NCBI RefSeq assembly: GCF_009711205.1
Contig: NZ_WMIG01000001.1
Location: 989,559 to 1,053,558 of the forward strand
DNA length: 64,000 nt
Direction: 5' to 3'
Source: Paracoccus litorisediminis
GTDB lineage: Bacteria > Pseudomonadota > Alphaproteobacteria > Rhodobacterales > Rhodobacteraceae
The notes beneath the pieces were generated by a model. It had not been told where the DNA came from, did no database searches, and was given only the letters and a program-made list of their open reading frames with translations. Below, one piece after another: positions 1-8,878 of the stretch. The position numbers and the translations under genes are program-made. Position 1 is the first letter of the stretch. The number at the start of each line of letters is the position of its first letter.

Positions 1-101
1 ATTCGGGCCTGATGCTATATGCGCCAAAGCGCCGCGAATAGGCCCGCTTGCGTGGCCCTGCGCCATGCGTCACCTTGGGCCTGACCAGCAAAGGCGCGAC
101 G

Positions 102-821
102 ATGTTCCCGATCCGAGACCATAACCCCTCCGAGCGCACGCCCTATGTCCGCAACGGGCTGATCTTTCTGAACGTGCTGCTTTACCTGCTGACCGATCCG
201 CTGCTGGGGGGCATGACCGGGATCTGGGACCGGCTGGCGCTGTATCCGGCGGCGGTCATGCATGGCGAGTGGCCCTGGGGGATCGTCACCCACATGTTCC
301 TGCATGCGGGCCTGCTGCATATCGCGGGCAACATGCTGTTCCTGTGGGTCTTTGGCGACAACCTTGAGGACCAGATGGGCCATGCCGGTTTCCTGCTGTT
401 CTATCTGGCCTGCGGGGTCGCTGCCGCCATCGGCCAGATTGCGGGCGATCCGCAAAGCACGATCCCGATGGTCGGGGCATCCGGCGCCATTGCCGGGGTG
501 ATGGGCGGCTATCTGCTGCTGTTTCCGAAGGCGCGGGTCGAGGTCATCGCCATCATCATCATCATCATCAAGCGCTTCATCATTCCCGCCTGGGTGCTGC
601 TGCTGGCCTGGTTCGGGCTGCAACTGTTCTCGACCGCGCTGGCGCAGGATGACGGGGTGGCCCATATCGCCCATGCGGCGGGCTTCGTCGCGGGCATCAT
701 CTTTGCCGTTCCCGTCTTTCTGCGACTGGGTGGCAGGGATTTCTGGCGGATAACGCAGGGCCGTCCGCCGCATCTGCCCCTGGTCTATACGCCCTCACGC
801 ATCCCCGAGGTCCGCCGCTAG
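102..821 (+). CDS. Rhomboid-family intramembrane serine protease
   Basis: The predicted protein has 239 residues and several membrane helices. The rhomboid signatures are visible: the His/Asn motif HAGLLHIAGN (residues 68-77), the catalytic serine in GASG (Ser127) and the partner histidine in HIAHAAG (His191). Rhomboids cleave transmembrane substrates inside the membrane; the substrate here is unknown. I chose the ATG at 102, since the upstream in-frame extension has no rhomboid-like sequence. An odd run of six ATC codons (Ile151-156) lies just before a membrane segment. The 3' end overlaps the convergent mnmD-like gene by 27 bases. Confidence 0.9.
   Translation: MFPIRDHNPSERTPYVRNGLIFLNVLLYLLTDPLLGGMTGIWDRLALYPAAVMHGEWPWGIVTHMFLHAGLLHIAGNMLFLWVFGDNLEDQMGHAGFLLFYLACGVAAAIGQIAGDPQSTIPMVGASGAIAGVMGGYLLLFPKARVEVIAIIIIIIKRFIIPAWVLLLAWFGLQLFSTALAQDDGVAHIAHAAGFVAGIIFAVPVFLRLGGRDFWRITQGRPPHLPLVYTPSRIPEVRR
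551..570. repeat. CAT/ATC trinucleotide microsatellite inside rhomboid gene
   Basis: Six CAT units plus CA run without interruption. In the rhomboid reading frame they encode six consecutive isoleucines. Length changes by whole units would keep the frame and alter only the length of a hydrophobic segment. Confidence 0.9.
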
Positions 822-1472
822 CACGCCCCGGCTCATGTGCCGCTTGCCTGCGAAACCGGGGGCACGTTCCACGCTGAACCCTGCCGCAGCCAAGGCGCGG
901 CGCACATGCCCGGCAGCGGTATAGGTCGCGAATGTGCCGCCCGGCGCAGTGTGGCGGGCAACCTGCGTCATCAGATCCTCGCCCCAAAGTTCCGGGTTCT
1001 TGGCCGGGGAAAACCCGTCCAGAAACCACGCATCGGCCCGCCCCTGCCAGTCGGGTAGCGCGTCGCGCGCATCGGCCTCGATGATCTCGGCCTGAACCAT
1101 GCCCACGGCGAAGCGGCGGCTGGGCCAGCCCTCGCGCAGCTGGGCGGAAAGATCGGCCAGCTCGGGAAAGGCGGCATGGGCGCGGGCCAGTTCCTCAAGG
1201 CTCATCGGAAAGGCCTCGAAACTGGTGAAGTGGATGGGCTGAGTGGCGATCCGCGCCAATGCCAGCAGGTTCAGCCCGGTGCCAAAGCCCAGTTCTGCGA
1301 CGTGAAAGCCCGATTGCAACCGCTGTGGCAGGTCATTGCCGGACAGGAACACATGCCGCGTTTCCTCCAGCCCGCCATTCAGGCTGAAATAAGGGTCGTC
1401 GAAACGGCGCGAGACCGGAATCTGCCCGTCGCGCCAGTCCAGATCGGCGCTGCTCTGGTCGTGTTCGCCCAT
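795..1472 (-). CDS. mnmD: MnmD/MnmC1-type tRNA 5-methylaminomethyl-2-thiouridine methyltransferase
   Basis: The 225-residue protein matches the methyltransferase half of MnmC, which uses S-adenosylmethionine to convert the nm5 group to mnm5 on wobble U34 of certain tRNAs. The AdoMet motif ELGFGTGLN lies at residues 60-68, and the family signature DGFSPAKNPELW follows in the middle of the protein. The chosen ATG at 1472 has an AAGGAG ribosome site upstream. In E. coli this domain is fused to an FAD oxidase domain; here it stands alone, and an FAD protein of that type is transcribed divergently 46 bases away. Confidence 0.87.
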   Translation of the reverse strand: MGEHDQSSADLDWRDGQIPVSRRFDDPYFSLNGGLEETRHVFLSGNDLPQRLQSGFHVAELGFGTGLNLLALARIATQPIHFTSFEAFPMSLEELARAHAAFPELADLSAQLREGWPSRRFAVGMVQAEIIEADARDALPDWQGRADAWFLDGFSPAKNPELWGEDLMTQVARHTAPGGTFATYTAAGHVRRALAAAGFSVERAPGFAGKRHMSRGVLAADLGDA

Positions 1473-1518
1473 AAGCGCTAACTCCTTTTTCACGGCAGAT
1501 GCGATATGGGGTGGCGGG

Positions 1519-2535
1519 ATGGCAAGTGCAAAACTCAACGTGGCGGGCGCGGGCGTGTTCGGCCTTGCCTGCGCATGGGAACTGCTGCGGCGCGGCCAGC
1601 CGGTGCAGGTCTTTGAGGCAGCACGGATCGGCGCGGGATCATCCGGTGGCCATGTCGGCGCGCTGGCCCCGCATGCGCCCGAGAACTGGAATCCGAAAAA
1701 GCAGATCCAGCTGGATGCCCTGATCGGTGCCCATGACTGGTGGGCCGAGGTGGCTCGCGTCGGCGGCACAGATCCCGGCTATGCCCGCACCGGTCGCATT
1801 CAGCCGGTCGCGGAAGGGGCCGAGGATCGCATGCGCGAACGGATCGCAGCCTCAAAGGTGAACTGGCCGGATTGGGCGGGGATGGAGCTGACTGACAGCC
1901 CGCAGGCCGGTTTGGTGCCGCTCTCGCCCTCGGGCCTGTGGCTGATCGACCGCCTGACCGCCCGGATCAGCCCGCGACGCGCCGGGGCAGCGCTGGCCGC
2001 TGCCATCCGCGCCAAGGGCGGTGAGATCATCGAGGGCACACCCGCCCCCGACGCCCCCGCGATCTGGGCCACGGGCGTCGCAGGCCTTGCGCCGTTCGGC
2101 GGGAATGGGGTCAAGGGCCAGTCGGCACTGTTGGCATTCGACGCGGGCGATCAGCCGCAGGTCTTTGCCGATGGGCTGCATATCGTGCCGCATTCCGATG
2201 GGACGGTGGCGATCGGCTCGACCTCGGAACGAGATGCGACGGATACTGGGACGGATCATCAGTTGGACGAATTGGTCGCCAAGGCGCGGCTTTATTGCCC
2301 AGCTCTCGCCGATGCTCCGGTGGTGGATCGCTGGGCAGGTATCCGCCCCCGCGCCAAGTCTCGCGCGCCCATCGTCGGCGCTTGGCCGGGACGGCCCGGC
2401 CATTACGTCGCGAATGGTGGCTTCAAGATCGGCCTTGCCATGGCCCCGGCCGCCGCCGGAATGCTGGCCGATCTGATCCTTGAGGGCCGCGACCGTATCC
2501 CCGAAGGCTTCCGCCCGCCTATGGCAGCGGACTGA
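1519..2535 (+). CDS. FAD-dependent oxidoreductase, probably the MnmC2 (cmnm5 oxidase) half of a split MnmC
   Basis: The 338-residue protein has a DAO-type Rossmann fold: GAGVFG dinucleotide motif at residues 10-15, an acidic FAD-ribose residue after VFEA, and a C-terminal FAD-contact region (GIRPRAKSRAPIVG, then NGGFKIGLAMAP). In MnmC the equivalent domain removes the carboxymethyl group of cmnm5U34 before methylation. Divergence from the mnmD-like gene across a 46-base gap supports that role, but other D-amino-acid-oxidase-type activities are not excluded. The end overlaps the NnrU-like gene by 17 bases. Confidence 0.78.
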   Translation: MASAKLNVAGAGVFGLACAWELLRRGQPVQVFEAARIGAGSSGGHVGALAPHAPENWNPKKQIQLDALIGAHDWWAEVARVGGTDPGYARTGRIQPVAEGAEDRMRERIAASKVNWPDWAGMELTDSPQAGLVPLSPSGLWLIDRLTARISPRRAGAALAAAIRAKGGEIIEGTPAPDAPAIWATGVAGLAPFGGNGVKGQSALLAFDAGDQPQVFADGLHIVPHSDGTVAIGSTSERDATDTGTDHQLDELVAKARLYCPALADAPVVDRWAGIRPRAKSRAPIVGAWPGRPGHYVANGGFKIGLAMAPAAAGMLADLILEGRDRIPEGFRPPMAAD

Positions 2536-3028
2536 CCCCCACGACCAGCGGATGCAGATGGAACAGCGCGGCCCAGATCAGCAGACCCGCGACGATGCGC
2601 CTCCAGCCCAGCCTGACGGTGGTGCCACGGCGCAGCCCCATCCCCAAGCCGAACAGCGCATAGGCCAGAAGCAGCCCGAACAGCACCACATGCGCCAGAT
2701 CGCCATTGGCCAGCAGATGCGCCCCCGCCCACAGGCTGACCCCCGCCATCAACCCGACCATGCCTCCCAGACAGGCCGCCAGCACCGCGACCGGCATGGC
2801 AATATTCACCAGCCATCGCATCCAGCCCGCCTGCGGCCAGATCTCGACAAAGGGCGCCCGCCCCGAGGCCACGATCAGCCAGTATAGCAACGCCAGCGAC
2901 AGCAGGCTGTAGCCGACCAGATAGGTCCGTCGCCCAAAGCGCGCGATCAGCGCCCCCCGGAACCGCACCGGGATCACATGCGAGACCAGAAACGCCGCCA
3001 AGGCCAATGAAAATTCTGCCCATTCCAT
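2519..3028 (-). CDS. NnrU-family integral membrane protein
   Basis: The 169-residue, strongly hydrophobic protein has about five predicted helices and NnrU-like features: the N-terminal SHVIPVRFRG stretch, an internal arginine-flanked loop, and a C-terminal ALFHLHPLVVG motif. NnrU was first linked to nitric oxide/nitrite metabolism in rhodobacteria and is related to NnrU/isoprenoid-methyltransferase-like membrane proteins; its biochemical role is unclear. No denitrification genes lie nearby. The start is the ATG at 3028; a GTG six bases further upstream is also possible. Confidence 0.8.
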   Translation of the reverse strand: MEWAEFSLALAAFLVSHVIPVRFRGALIARFGRRTYLVGYSLLSLALLYWLIVASGRAPFVEIWPQAGWMRWLVNIAMPVAVLAACLGGMVGLMAGVSLWAGAHLLANGDLAHVVLFGLLLAYALFGLGMGLRRGTTVRLGWRRIVAGLLIWAALFHLHPLVVGVSPLP

Positions 3029-3070
3029 GACCGAAACCCTAGCCGCGCCCCTCTCGTGCGGCAATCCGCG

Positions 3071-3100
3071 TTGACGCCGCACCCGGTCGCGCCATGATAG
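3071..3100 (+). promoter_or_regulatory. Candidate sigma70-type promoter for the DUF4202 gene
   Basis: TTGACG (3071-3076) and TGATAG (3095-3100) are separated by 18 bases, 18 bases upstream of the ATG at 3119. Match by eye only. Confidence 0.4.
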
Positions 3101-3118
3101 GCAAAAAAGAGGACGCCC

Positions 3119-3679
3119 ATGACCCGCCTTCAGACCGCTTTCGATGCCATCGACAAGGCCAATTCCGCCGACCCGACCCTGACAGACGGCCAGCCCGAGG
3201 CCCTGCTTTACGGCCAGCGCATGAGCGCCGAGCAAGAGGCGCTTTACCCCGAGGCCTCGGACCCGCTGCGCATCGCCTGCCGCGGCCAGCATGTCGAGCG
3301 CTGGCTGCTGCCGCGCAAGGATTTCCCCATGGACCGCCCCGGCTACCTCGCATGGCGGACCGAGCAGGGCCGCCGCCACGCCGCCCGTATTGCCGGGATC
3401 ATGCGCGAGGCGGGATATGCCGATGACGACATCCAGCACGCCGAGAAGATGCTGACCAAACAGGGCATCAAGCGCGACGGCGACGTGCAGGCGCTGGAAG
3501 ATGCGGCCTGCTTCACCTTCATCCGCTGGTATCTTGGCCCCTTCGCCGAAGGCCGCGATGCAGACGAACTGCAACGCATCGTCGAAAAGACCGCCCGCAA
3601 GATGTCGGAAACCGCCCGCGCCCGCGCGCTGACGGAATTCGCCATCCCCGAGCCCTTCGCAGCCGCCTTCCGTGCCTAA
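3119..3679 (+). CDS. DUF4202 domain-containing protein
   Basis: The 186-residue soluble protein matches the DUF4202 family as I recall it, including an RGQHVERW motif, a PMDRPGYLAWRTEQGRRHA region and a C-terminal segment rich in charged residues. The fold contains conserved His and Arg positions that suggest an enzyme, but no reaction is established. It has a purine-rich ribosome site (AAAAGAGG) and overlaps the CbiX-like gene by 8 bases, so the two are probably translationally coupled. That pairing hints at a link with tetrapyrrole or siroheme metabolism; this is inference. Confidence 0.82.
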   Translation: MTRLQTAFDAIDKANSADPTLTDGQPEALLYGQRMSAEQEALYPEASDPLRIACRGQHVERWLLPRKDFPMDRPGYLAWRTEQGRRHAARIAGIMREAGYADDDIQHAEKMLTKQGIKRDGDVQALEDAACFTFIRWYLGPFAEGRDADELQRIVEKTARKMSETARARALTEFAIPEPFAAAFRA

Positions 3680-4346
3680 GGCCCTGATCGTCGCCCACGG
3701 TCAGCCCGGTGACCCCGGCCCGCAGCAACAGGCGGTCGAGACACTGGCCGCCAGCGTCGCTGCGCTTTTGCCGGGCCATCAGGTCCGGGGCGCGACGCTG
3801 GCCATGCCCGGCGCGCTTGATGTCGCAGATAGCGACACGCTGATCTATCCGATGTTCATGGCCGAGGGCTGGTTCACCCGCAGCGAACTGCCCCGCCGCC
3901 TTGGCCTGTCCGGCGCGCCAAATGCCCGGATCCTGCCCCCTTTCGGCAGCGATCCGGGTCTGCCCGCCTTGTGCCGCGACCTCATCGAACAAGCGACTGC
4001 GGCGCAGGGTTGGCCAATGGAAACCACCCATATCCTGCTTGCCGCGCATGGCTCCGGCCGCTCACGCGCGCCTTTCGAGGCCGCGCAGAAAATGGCCCAA
4101 GATCTTCTCCCACTCCGCGTAACCTGTGGCTATGTCGAGGAGGCCCCCTTCCTCGCCGATGCCGCCAAGGGCCTACCTGATCACACGATCTGCCTGCCGC
4201 TTTTCGCGACGCGGGCCGAGCATGTCACCGACGACCTGCCAGAGGCCCTCGCGCAGGCAGGTTTTCGCGGCATCACCCTGCCTCCGGTCGGCATGGCCGC
4301 CAAGGTTCCCGCCATGATCGCCGAAACGATCAGGGCCGCACTGTAA
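3672..4346 (+). CDS. CbiX/SirB-like chelatase domain protein
   Basis: The 224-residue protein has two chelatase-like half repeats, each opening with a histidine motif: IVAHGQPGD (His9) and LAAHGSGRS (His126). CbiX/SirB proteins insert cobalt or iron into sirohydrochlorin. It starts with GTG at 3672, inside the end of the DUF4202 gene. The cysteine/histidine content is low and no C-terminal metal-storage tail is present. Whether it makes siroheme, cobalamin, or has lost chelatase activity cannot be told from sequence alone. Confidence 0.75.
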   Translation: MPKALIVAHGQPGDPGPQQQAVETLAASVAALLPGHQVRGATLAMPGALDVADSDTLIYPMFMAEGWFTRSELPRRLGLSGAPNARILPPFGSDPGLPALCRDLIEQATAAQGWPMETTHILLAAHGSGRSRAPFEAAQKMAQDLLPLRVTCGYVEEAPFLADAAKGLPDHTICLPLFATRAEHVTDDLPEALAQAGFRGITLPPVGMAAKVPAMIAETIRAAL

Positions 4347-4361
4347 AGCGCGGCCCCTCGG

Positions 4362-4383
4362 TTTCTCCGTTTTTAAAATACCC
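4362..4383. repeat. Dispersed CTCCGTTT...AAATACCC repeat, copy 1
   Basis: A 22-base element (CTCCGTTTTTAAAATACCC core) sits between the convergent CbiX-like and valS genes. Similar copies occur at 28249-28270 and as an inverted pair at 33131-33214. Confidence 0.7.
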
Positions 4384-4392
4384 AAACAGCAA

Positions 4393-4414
4393 CCGCGCCA
4401 CAAAAGCGGCGCGG
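4393..4414. terminator. Hairpin between convergent genes
   Basis: CCGCGCC (4393-4399) pairs with GGCGCGG (4408-4414) across an 8-base loop, just downstream of valS on the minus strand. No long T-run follows, so termination activity is uncertain. Confidence 0.4.
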
Positions 4415-4422
4415 CCCGTGGG

Positions 4423-7400
4423 TCACATCGCCTGCAACTGCGCCAGCGCGGCACGGATGCGCGACACGTCATCCTCCAGCGCGGCCAGCTTCTCGCGGGT
4501 TTCCTCGATCACCTCGGCCTCGGCATTCTCGACGAATTTCGGGTTCGACAAGCGCCCGCGCAGGCCCTGCGCGTCCTTCTCGGTCTTGGCGACCGATTTC
4601 TCCAGCCGCGCCGATTCCGCCTTCACGTCAATCATCTCGCCAACCGGCAGGGCAAAGCTCGCGCCAAGTGCCGCGACCGAGATCATCCCCGGTCCCATCG
4701 CGCCGTCAGCGGGCGGGTTCACCCGGGCCAGACGCTCGATCAGCGGACCATTCGCGGCCAGCGCCGCGCGGGCGGCCTCATCGGCCTCGGTCACGATCAG
4801 GTCGGGACGCGCGCCAGCCGGAACGCCGATCTGGGCGCGGGCCGAGCGGATGTTCTCGATCAGCGCGATCACCCAGTTCATCTGGCGGTCGGCCTCGGCG
4901 TCGATCAGTTCCGCGCCAAACTCCGGCCAGTCGCCATGGACCAGCATCTTGGGCCGATCGCCGGTCAGCGCCCATAGTTCTTCGGTGACGAAGGGCATGA
5001 TCGGGTGCAGCATGGTGTAGCACTGGTCCAGCACCCAGCCCATGGTGGCCTGCGTTTCCTCGCGATGCTCGCCATCGAACAGCGGCTTCGAGAATTCGAC
5101 ATACCAGTCGCAGACCTTGCCCCAGACAAAGGCGTAAAGCCCGGTCGCGGCATCGTTGAAGCGGTAGCTTTCCAGCGCCTCATCGGTTGCCATGCGGATG
5201 CGGGCCAGTTCGGCGATGATCCAGCGGTTCACCACATGCTTGGGTTCCGGACGGGCGACGCCGCCACGCACGCCGTTCATCTCGGCAAAGCGGGTCGCGT
5301 TCCAGATCTTGGTGACGAAGTTGCGGTTCGCCTCGACATGCTTCGGCCCCAGTTTCGGATCGCGGCCCATCGCCGCCATCGAGGTCAGGGTGAAGCGCAG
5401 CGCGTCGGCTCCGAACTGATCGATCAGGGTCAGCGGGTCGATGACATTGCCTTTCGACTTCGACATCTTCGCGCCTTTTTCGTCGCGCACCAGCCCGTGG
5501 ACATAGACCGTGCGGAAGGGCACGTCGCCGACGACGGCCAGCTGCATCATCATCATCCGGGCAACCCAGAAGAAGATGATGTCAAAGCCGGTGATCAGCG
5601 TGCTGGTCGGGAAATAGCGCGCCAGCTCCGGGGTCTGTTCCGGCCAACCCAGCGTCCCGATCGGCCACAGGCCCGAGCTGAACCACGTGTCCAGCACGTC
5701 GGGATCGCGCCAGACCGGGTAGACCAGCTTGGTCGGGTCTTGCGTCAGGTTGTAATCGGCCAGCCCCTGGGCAAAGGCATCCACCGCCGCTTCGCGGTTG
5801 GCGACCTCGATCACGCGGGCGATTTCCAGCGGCTGCGGCAGACCGGCGATGCTGTCGCGGAATTTCTCGGCCACATCCGCAAAGCCCGAGGCGGCGTGGT
5901 GGATCTCGTCGCGATGGACCAGACCTTCTTCGAGCAGGGCAAAGATCTCCACATCGTCCAGCGCGCCATCATGGTCGTCATCGACCTGACCTTCCAGCGA
6001 CAGGTTCAGACCGTACCAGACCGGGATCTGGTGGCCCCACCACAGCTGGCGGCTGATCGTCCAAGGCTCGATATTTTCCAGCCAGTGGAAATAGACCTTC
6101 TCATGCTGCTCGGGCAGGATCTTGGTCTGGCCCGAGCGCACGGCGTCCAGCGCCGGACCGACGATCTTGGCGGTATCGACGAACCATTGGTCGGTCAGCA
6201 TCGGCTCGATGACGACGCCCGAACGGTCGCCAAAGGGCTGCATGATCGGCTTCGACTCGACCAGCGCGCGGCGTTCCAGATGCTCGGCGCCGGTCTCTTT
6301 CTCAATTTCCTTGTGCAGATAGGTAACGGCCAGACCCTCGGCGCTGATCTGCTCGATGACCAGCTTGCGGGCCTCGAACCGGTCCAGTCCGCGCAACTCC
6401 TCGGGGACGAGGTTCACGTTCGAGACATCGCCGACATCCTCGCCATTGGCGGCGCGGGTCGCGATCTCGGCGCTTTCCTCATAGGACAGGCCGTCCTGAC
6501 GCATCGCGCCCTTGCCATCCATCAGCGCGTAAAGCGGGATGTTGTTGCGCATGGCGACGCCGTAGTCGTTGAAGTCATGCGCGCCGGTGATCTTGACCGC
6601 GCCCGAGCCGAAATCCGGGTCCGGATATTCGTCGGTGATGATCGGGATCAGACGGCGATGTTGCTTCGGCCCGACCGGGATCTCGCACAACTGGCCGACA
6701 ATCGGGGCATAGCGGGCATCGTCCGGATGAACTGCAACCGCACCGTCGCCCAGCATGGTTTCAGGCCGGGTCGTCGCGATGCTGATATAGTCGCGGGTCT
6801 CGCGCAAGGTGACGTTGCCATCCTCGTCGCGCTCGACATATTCATAGGTCGCGCCACCGGCCAGCGGGTATTTGAAATGCCACATATGGCCGGGAACCTC
6901 GCGGTTCTCGACCTCAAGGTCCGAGATCGCGGTCTCGAAATGGGGGTCCCAGTTGACCAGCCGCTTGCCGCGATAGATCAGGCCCTTGTCATGCATCTCG
7001 ACAAAGACCTTGATCACGGCGTCGTGGAAGTTCCCTTCCTCACCGGCAGGGGCACCCGGAGCGCCCGACATGGTGAAGGCATTGCGCGACCAGTCGCAGG
7101 AGGCGCCAAGGCGCTTCAACTGCTCGATGATGGTGTCGCCGGATTCCTGTTTCCACGCCCAGACCTTCTGCAAGAATGCCTCGCGCCCGATCTCACGGCG
7201 GTTGGGTTCCTGACGCTGGGCCATCTGGCGCTCGACCACCATCTGGGTCGCAATGCCGGCATGGTCCTGACCCGGCTGCCACAAGGTGTCAAAGCCGCGC
7301 ATCCGGTGCCAGCGCACCAGAATGTCCTGCAGCGTGTTGTTCAGCGCGTGGCCGATATGCAGGCTGCCGGTCACGTTCGGGGGTGGGATCACCACCGAAA

Positions 7401-7515
7401 AGCTCTCGGCGCCCGGTTTCGCGTTGGCACCCGCGGCAAAAGCATCGCTCGCCGCCCATTCACCCGCGATCCGCGCCTCGGCGGTATTCGCGTCGAAGTT
7501 CTTTTCCATGGCCAT
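4423..7515 (-). CDS. valS: Valine--tRNA ligase (ValRS)
   Basis: The 1030-residue class I aminoacyl-tRNA synthetase charges tRNA-Val. The HIGH motif is intact at residues 53-56 within [16 protein letters not shown], the KMSKS loop appears as [10 protein letters not shown], the [13 protein letters not shown] motif is present, and a C-terminal coiled-coil arm ends the protein. Start ATG at 7515, with a second in-frame ATG two codons later. Oddity: about 105 residues separate HQIPVWY from DVLDTWFSS, longer than I recall for E. coli ValRS, and this insertion contains an EF-hand-like acidic loop at residues 512-523. Long antisense frames over this gene are shadows. Confidence 0.97.
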   Translation of the reverse strand: MAMEKNFDANTAEARIAGEWAASDAFAAGANAKPGAESFSVVIPPPNVTGSLHIGHALNNTLQDILVRWHRMRGFDTLWQPGQDHAGIATQMVVERQMAQRQEPNRREIGREAFLQKVWAWKQESGDTIIEQLKRLGASCDWSRNAFTMSGAPGAPAGEEGNFHDAVIKVFVEMHDKGLIYRGKRLVNWDPHFETAISDLEVENREVPGHMWHFKYPLAGGATYEYVERDEDGNVTLRETRDYISIATTRPETMLGDGAVAVHPDDARYAPIVGQLCEIPVGPKQHRRLIPIITDEYPDPDFGSGAVKITGAHDFNDYGVAMRNNIPLYALMDGKGAMRQDGLSYEESAEIATRAANGEDVGDVSNVNLVPEELRGLDRFEARKLVIEQISAEGLAVTYLHKEIEKETGAEHLERRALVESKPIMQPFGDRSGVVIEPMLTDQWFVDTAKIVGPALDAVRSGQTKILPEQHEKVYFHWLENIEPWTISRQLWWGHQIPVWYGLNLSLEGQVDDDHDGALDDVEIFALLEEGLVHRDEIHHAASGFADVAEKFRDSIAGLPQPLEIARVIEVANREAAVDAFAQGLADYNLTQDPTKLVYPVWRDPDVLDTWFSSGLWPIGTLGWPEQTPELARYFPTSTLITGFDIIFFWVARMMMMQLAVVGDVPFRTVYVHGLVRDEKGAKMSKSKGNVIDPLTLIDQFGADALRFTLTSMAAMGRDPKLGPKHVEANRNFVTKIWNATRFAEMNGVRGGVARPEPKHVVNRWIIAELARIRMATDEALESYRFNDAATGLYAFVWGKVCDWYVEFSKPLFDGEHREETQATMGWVLDQCYTMLHPIMPFVTEELWALTGDRPKMLVHGDWPEFGAELIDAEADRQMNWVIALIENIRSARAQIGVPAGARPDLIVTEADEAARAALAANGPLIERLARVNPPADGAMGPGMISVAALGASFALPVGEMIDVKAESARLEKSVAKTEKDAQGLRGRLSNPKFVENAEAEVIEETREKLAALEDDVSRIRAALAQLQAM

Positions 7516-7574
7516 CTGGTCACCCCTTTGATCGCGAAGGGGATAGCGAAACACAGACAAAAGGCCAAGAGGCG

Positions 7575-8243
7575 CTAGGTCAGGAACCTTGCCGGAATAA
7601 GCTCGGGGAAGGGGAAAAGCTTCAGGCAGGGCAGTGCCTCGGTCCGGGCGCGGTGGAACGAAGGCCGCGCCAGCAGCCGTTCGAAATAGGCCGACAGCAC
7701 CGGACGGTCGCCGAACGGCTGCAGGATACCCGCATAGAACAGCGCCGGAGAGGCTGCGCAATCGGCCAAGCCGTAATCGCCAGCCGCCCATTCCCGGTTC
7801 TGAAGATGGTGGTCCAGCGCATCATAGGCCAGATCCAGCTTGTCGCGCGCAAAGGCGCTGACCGGGGCCTCGGCCCCCTCGCCCATGAACAGCCGCGCAT
7901 CGACGATCTGCTGGGCGATGCCATTGACCTGAAAATCAAAGAACCGGTCCCATTGCCGCGCCAGAAACGCCGCATCGAGGTCGGCGGGCAGAAGCTTGCG
8001 CGTCGCCGGATAGTGCAGCTGGACATAGTCGATCATCACCGAGGATTGCGACAGGATCACCCCGCGCGCCTCATCCCGCAGGCCGGGCATGCGGCCCATC
8101 GGTTCGATCCGCTTCATCAGCGCGCGGTCCTCGGGATCGCCCAGATCGATTTGGCGGAAGGTGAAGGGCGCGCCGGTTTCATACAGCGCGACCAGCACCT
8201 TCTGGGTATAGGATGACAGCGGATGCCCATAGATGGTCAGCAT
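7575..8243 (-). CDS. Glutathione S-transferase family protein
   Basis: The 222-residue protein has a thioredoxin-like N-terminal half ([16 protein letters not shown], then GRMPGL as the cis-proline region and SQSSVMIDY as the gamma-glutamyl-binding segment) and an all-helical C-terminal half. GSTs conjugate or reduce electrophiles with glutathione. The start is ATG at 8243; a GTG just before it would give a 4-base overlap. The ATG overlaps the stop of the upstream GST gene by one base, indicating translational coupling. Confidence 0.88.
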   Translation of the reverse strand: MLTIYGHPLSSYTQKVLVALYETGAPFTFRQIDLGDPEDRALMKRIEPMGRMPGLRDEARGVILSQSSVMIDYVQLHYPATRKLLPADLDAAFLARQWDRFFDFQVNGIAQQIVDARLFMGEGAEAPVSAFARDKLDLAYDALDHHLQNREWAAGDYGLADCAASPALFYAGILQPFGDRPVLSAYFERLLARPSFHRARTEALPCLKLFPFPELIPARFLT

Positions 8244-8875
8244 CACGCGGCCTCGGTAAAATGATCAAGCTGGGCGGCAAGCGCCTGCTGAAAGGCCGGG
8301 CGCGCGGTCATTCGCTGCACATAGTCCGTCAGCACCGGATGGGGGTCCAGCTCATCCATATGGGCGACCAGCCGCAGCGCCTCGCAGATCAGGATGTCGG
8401 CGGCGGTAAAGCAGCCCGAGGCGATGAATTCGCGCTTGGCCAGAACCGGGGTCAGCTGGCGCAGGCGTTCTTGCAGGCGGGGTTGCAGCAGGCCGGTCGC
8501 CGTCTCGTTTTGGTCCGAGATCTTGGCCATGAAATAGGCCATGATCACCGGCTCCAGCGTGTTCAACCCAGCGATCATCCATTGCTGCGTCTCGGCCCGC
8601 TGGCGAGGATCGCGGGGGATCAGCGCCTCGTGCCGGTCGCCCAGATACAGCAGGATCGCGCCGCTTTCGAACAGCGAGATATCCCCGTCATCAACCATCG
8701 GCACCTGCCCGAAGGGCTGGCGCAGCATGTAAGGCAGGGTCTTTTCCCGCACGCTGGTCGTCTCGACGTGATAGGGCAGGCCTGCTTCCTCGCAGGCCCA
8801 GCGGACACGGATGTCGCGCACATAGCCCTTGGAGATGTCGGGAACCCAGTCAAATGTCGTGATCACGAGTGTCAT
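8243..8875 (-). CDS. Glutathione S-transferase family protein (second, tandem)
   Basis: The 210-residue protein has the GST N-terminal domain (QPFGQVPMVDDG with the cis-proline, then LFESGAILLYLG for glutathione binding) and a helical C-terminal domain with the AADILICEALR segment. It resembles the YfcG/YghU-like bacterial GSTs broadly, but the substrate is unknown. It sits in a leftward run DUF1428-VOC-YceI-GST-GST with gaps of at most about ten bases, so it is probably one operon. The two GSTs differ considerably, so they are not a recent duplication. Confidence 0.88.
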   Translation of the reverse strand: MTLVITTFDWVPDISKGYVRDIRVRWACEEAGLPYHVETTSVREKTLPYMLRQPFGQVPMVDDGDISLFESGAILLYLGDRHEALIPRDPRQRAETQQWMIAGLNTLEPVIMAYFMAKISDQNETATGLLQPRLQERLRQLTPVLAKREFIASGCFTAADILICEALRLVAHMDELDPHPVLTDYVQRMTARPAFQQALAAQLDHFTEAA

Positions 8876-8878
8876 GGG

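Noticed and set aside
15..773. Frame with a poly-Asp run antisense to the rhomboid gene
   Set aside because: The Asp run is the reverse reading of the CAT microsatellite; the sense strand encodes a clear rhomboid.
5005..7578. 857-codon open frame antisense to valS
   Set aside because: It runs exactly opposite a complete ValRS gene and has low-complexity, His/Asp/Arg/Gln-rich content typical of antisense frames in GC-rich DNA.
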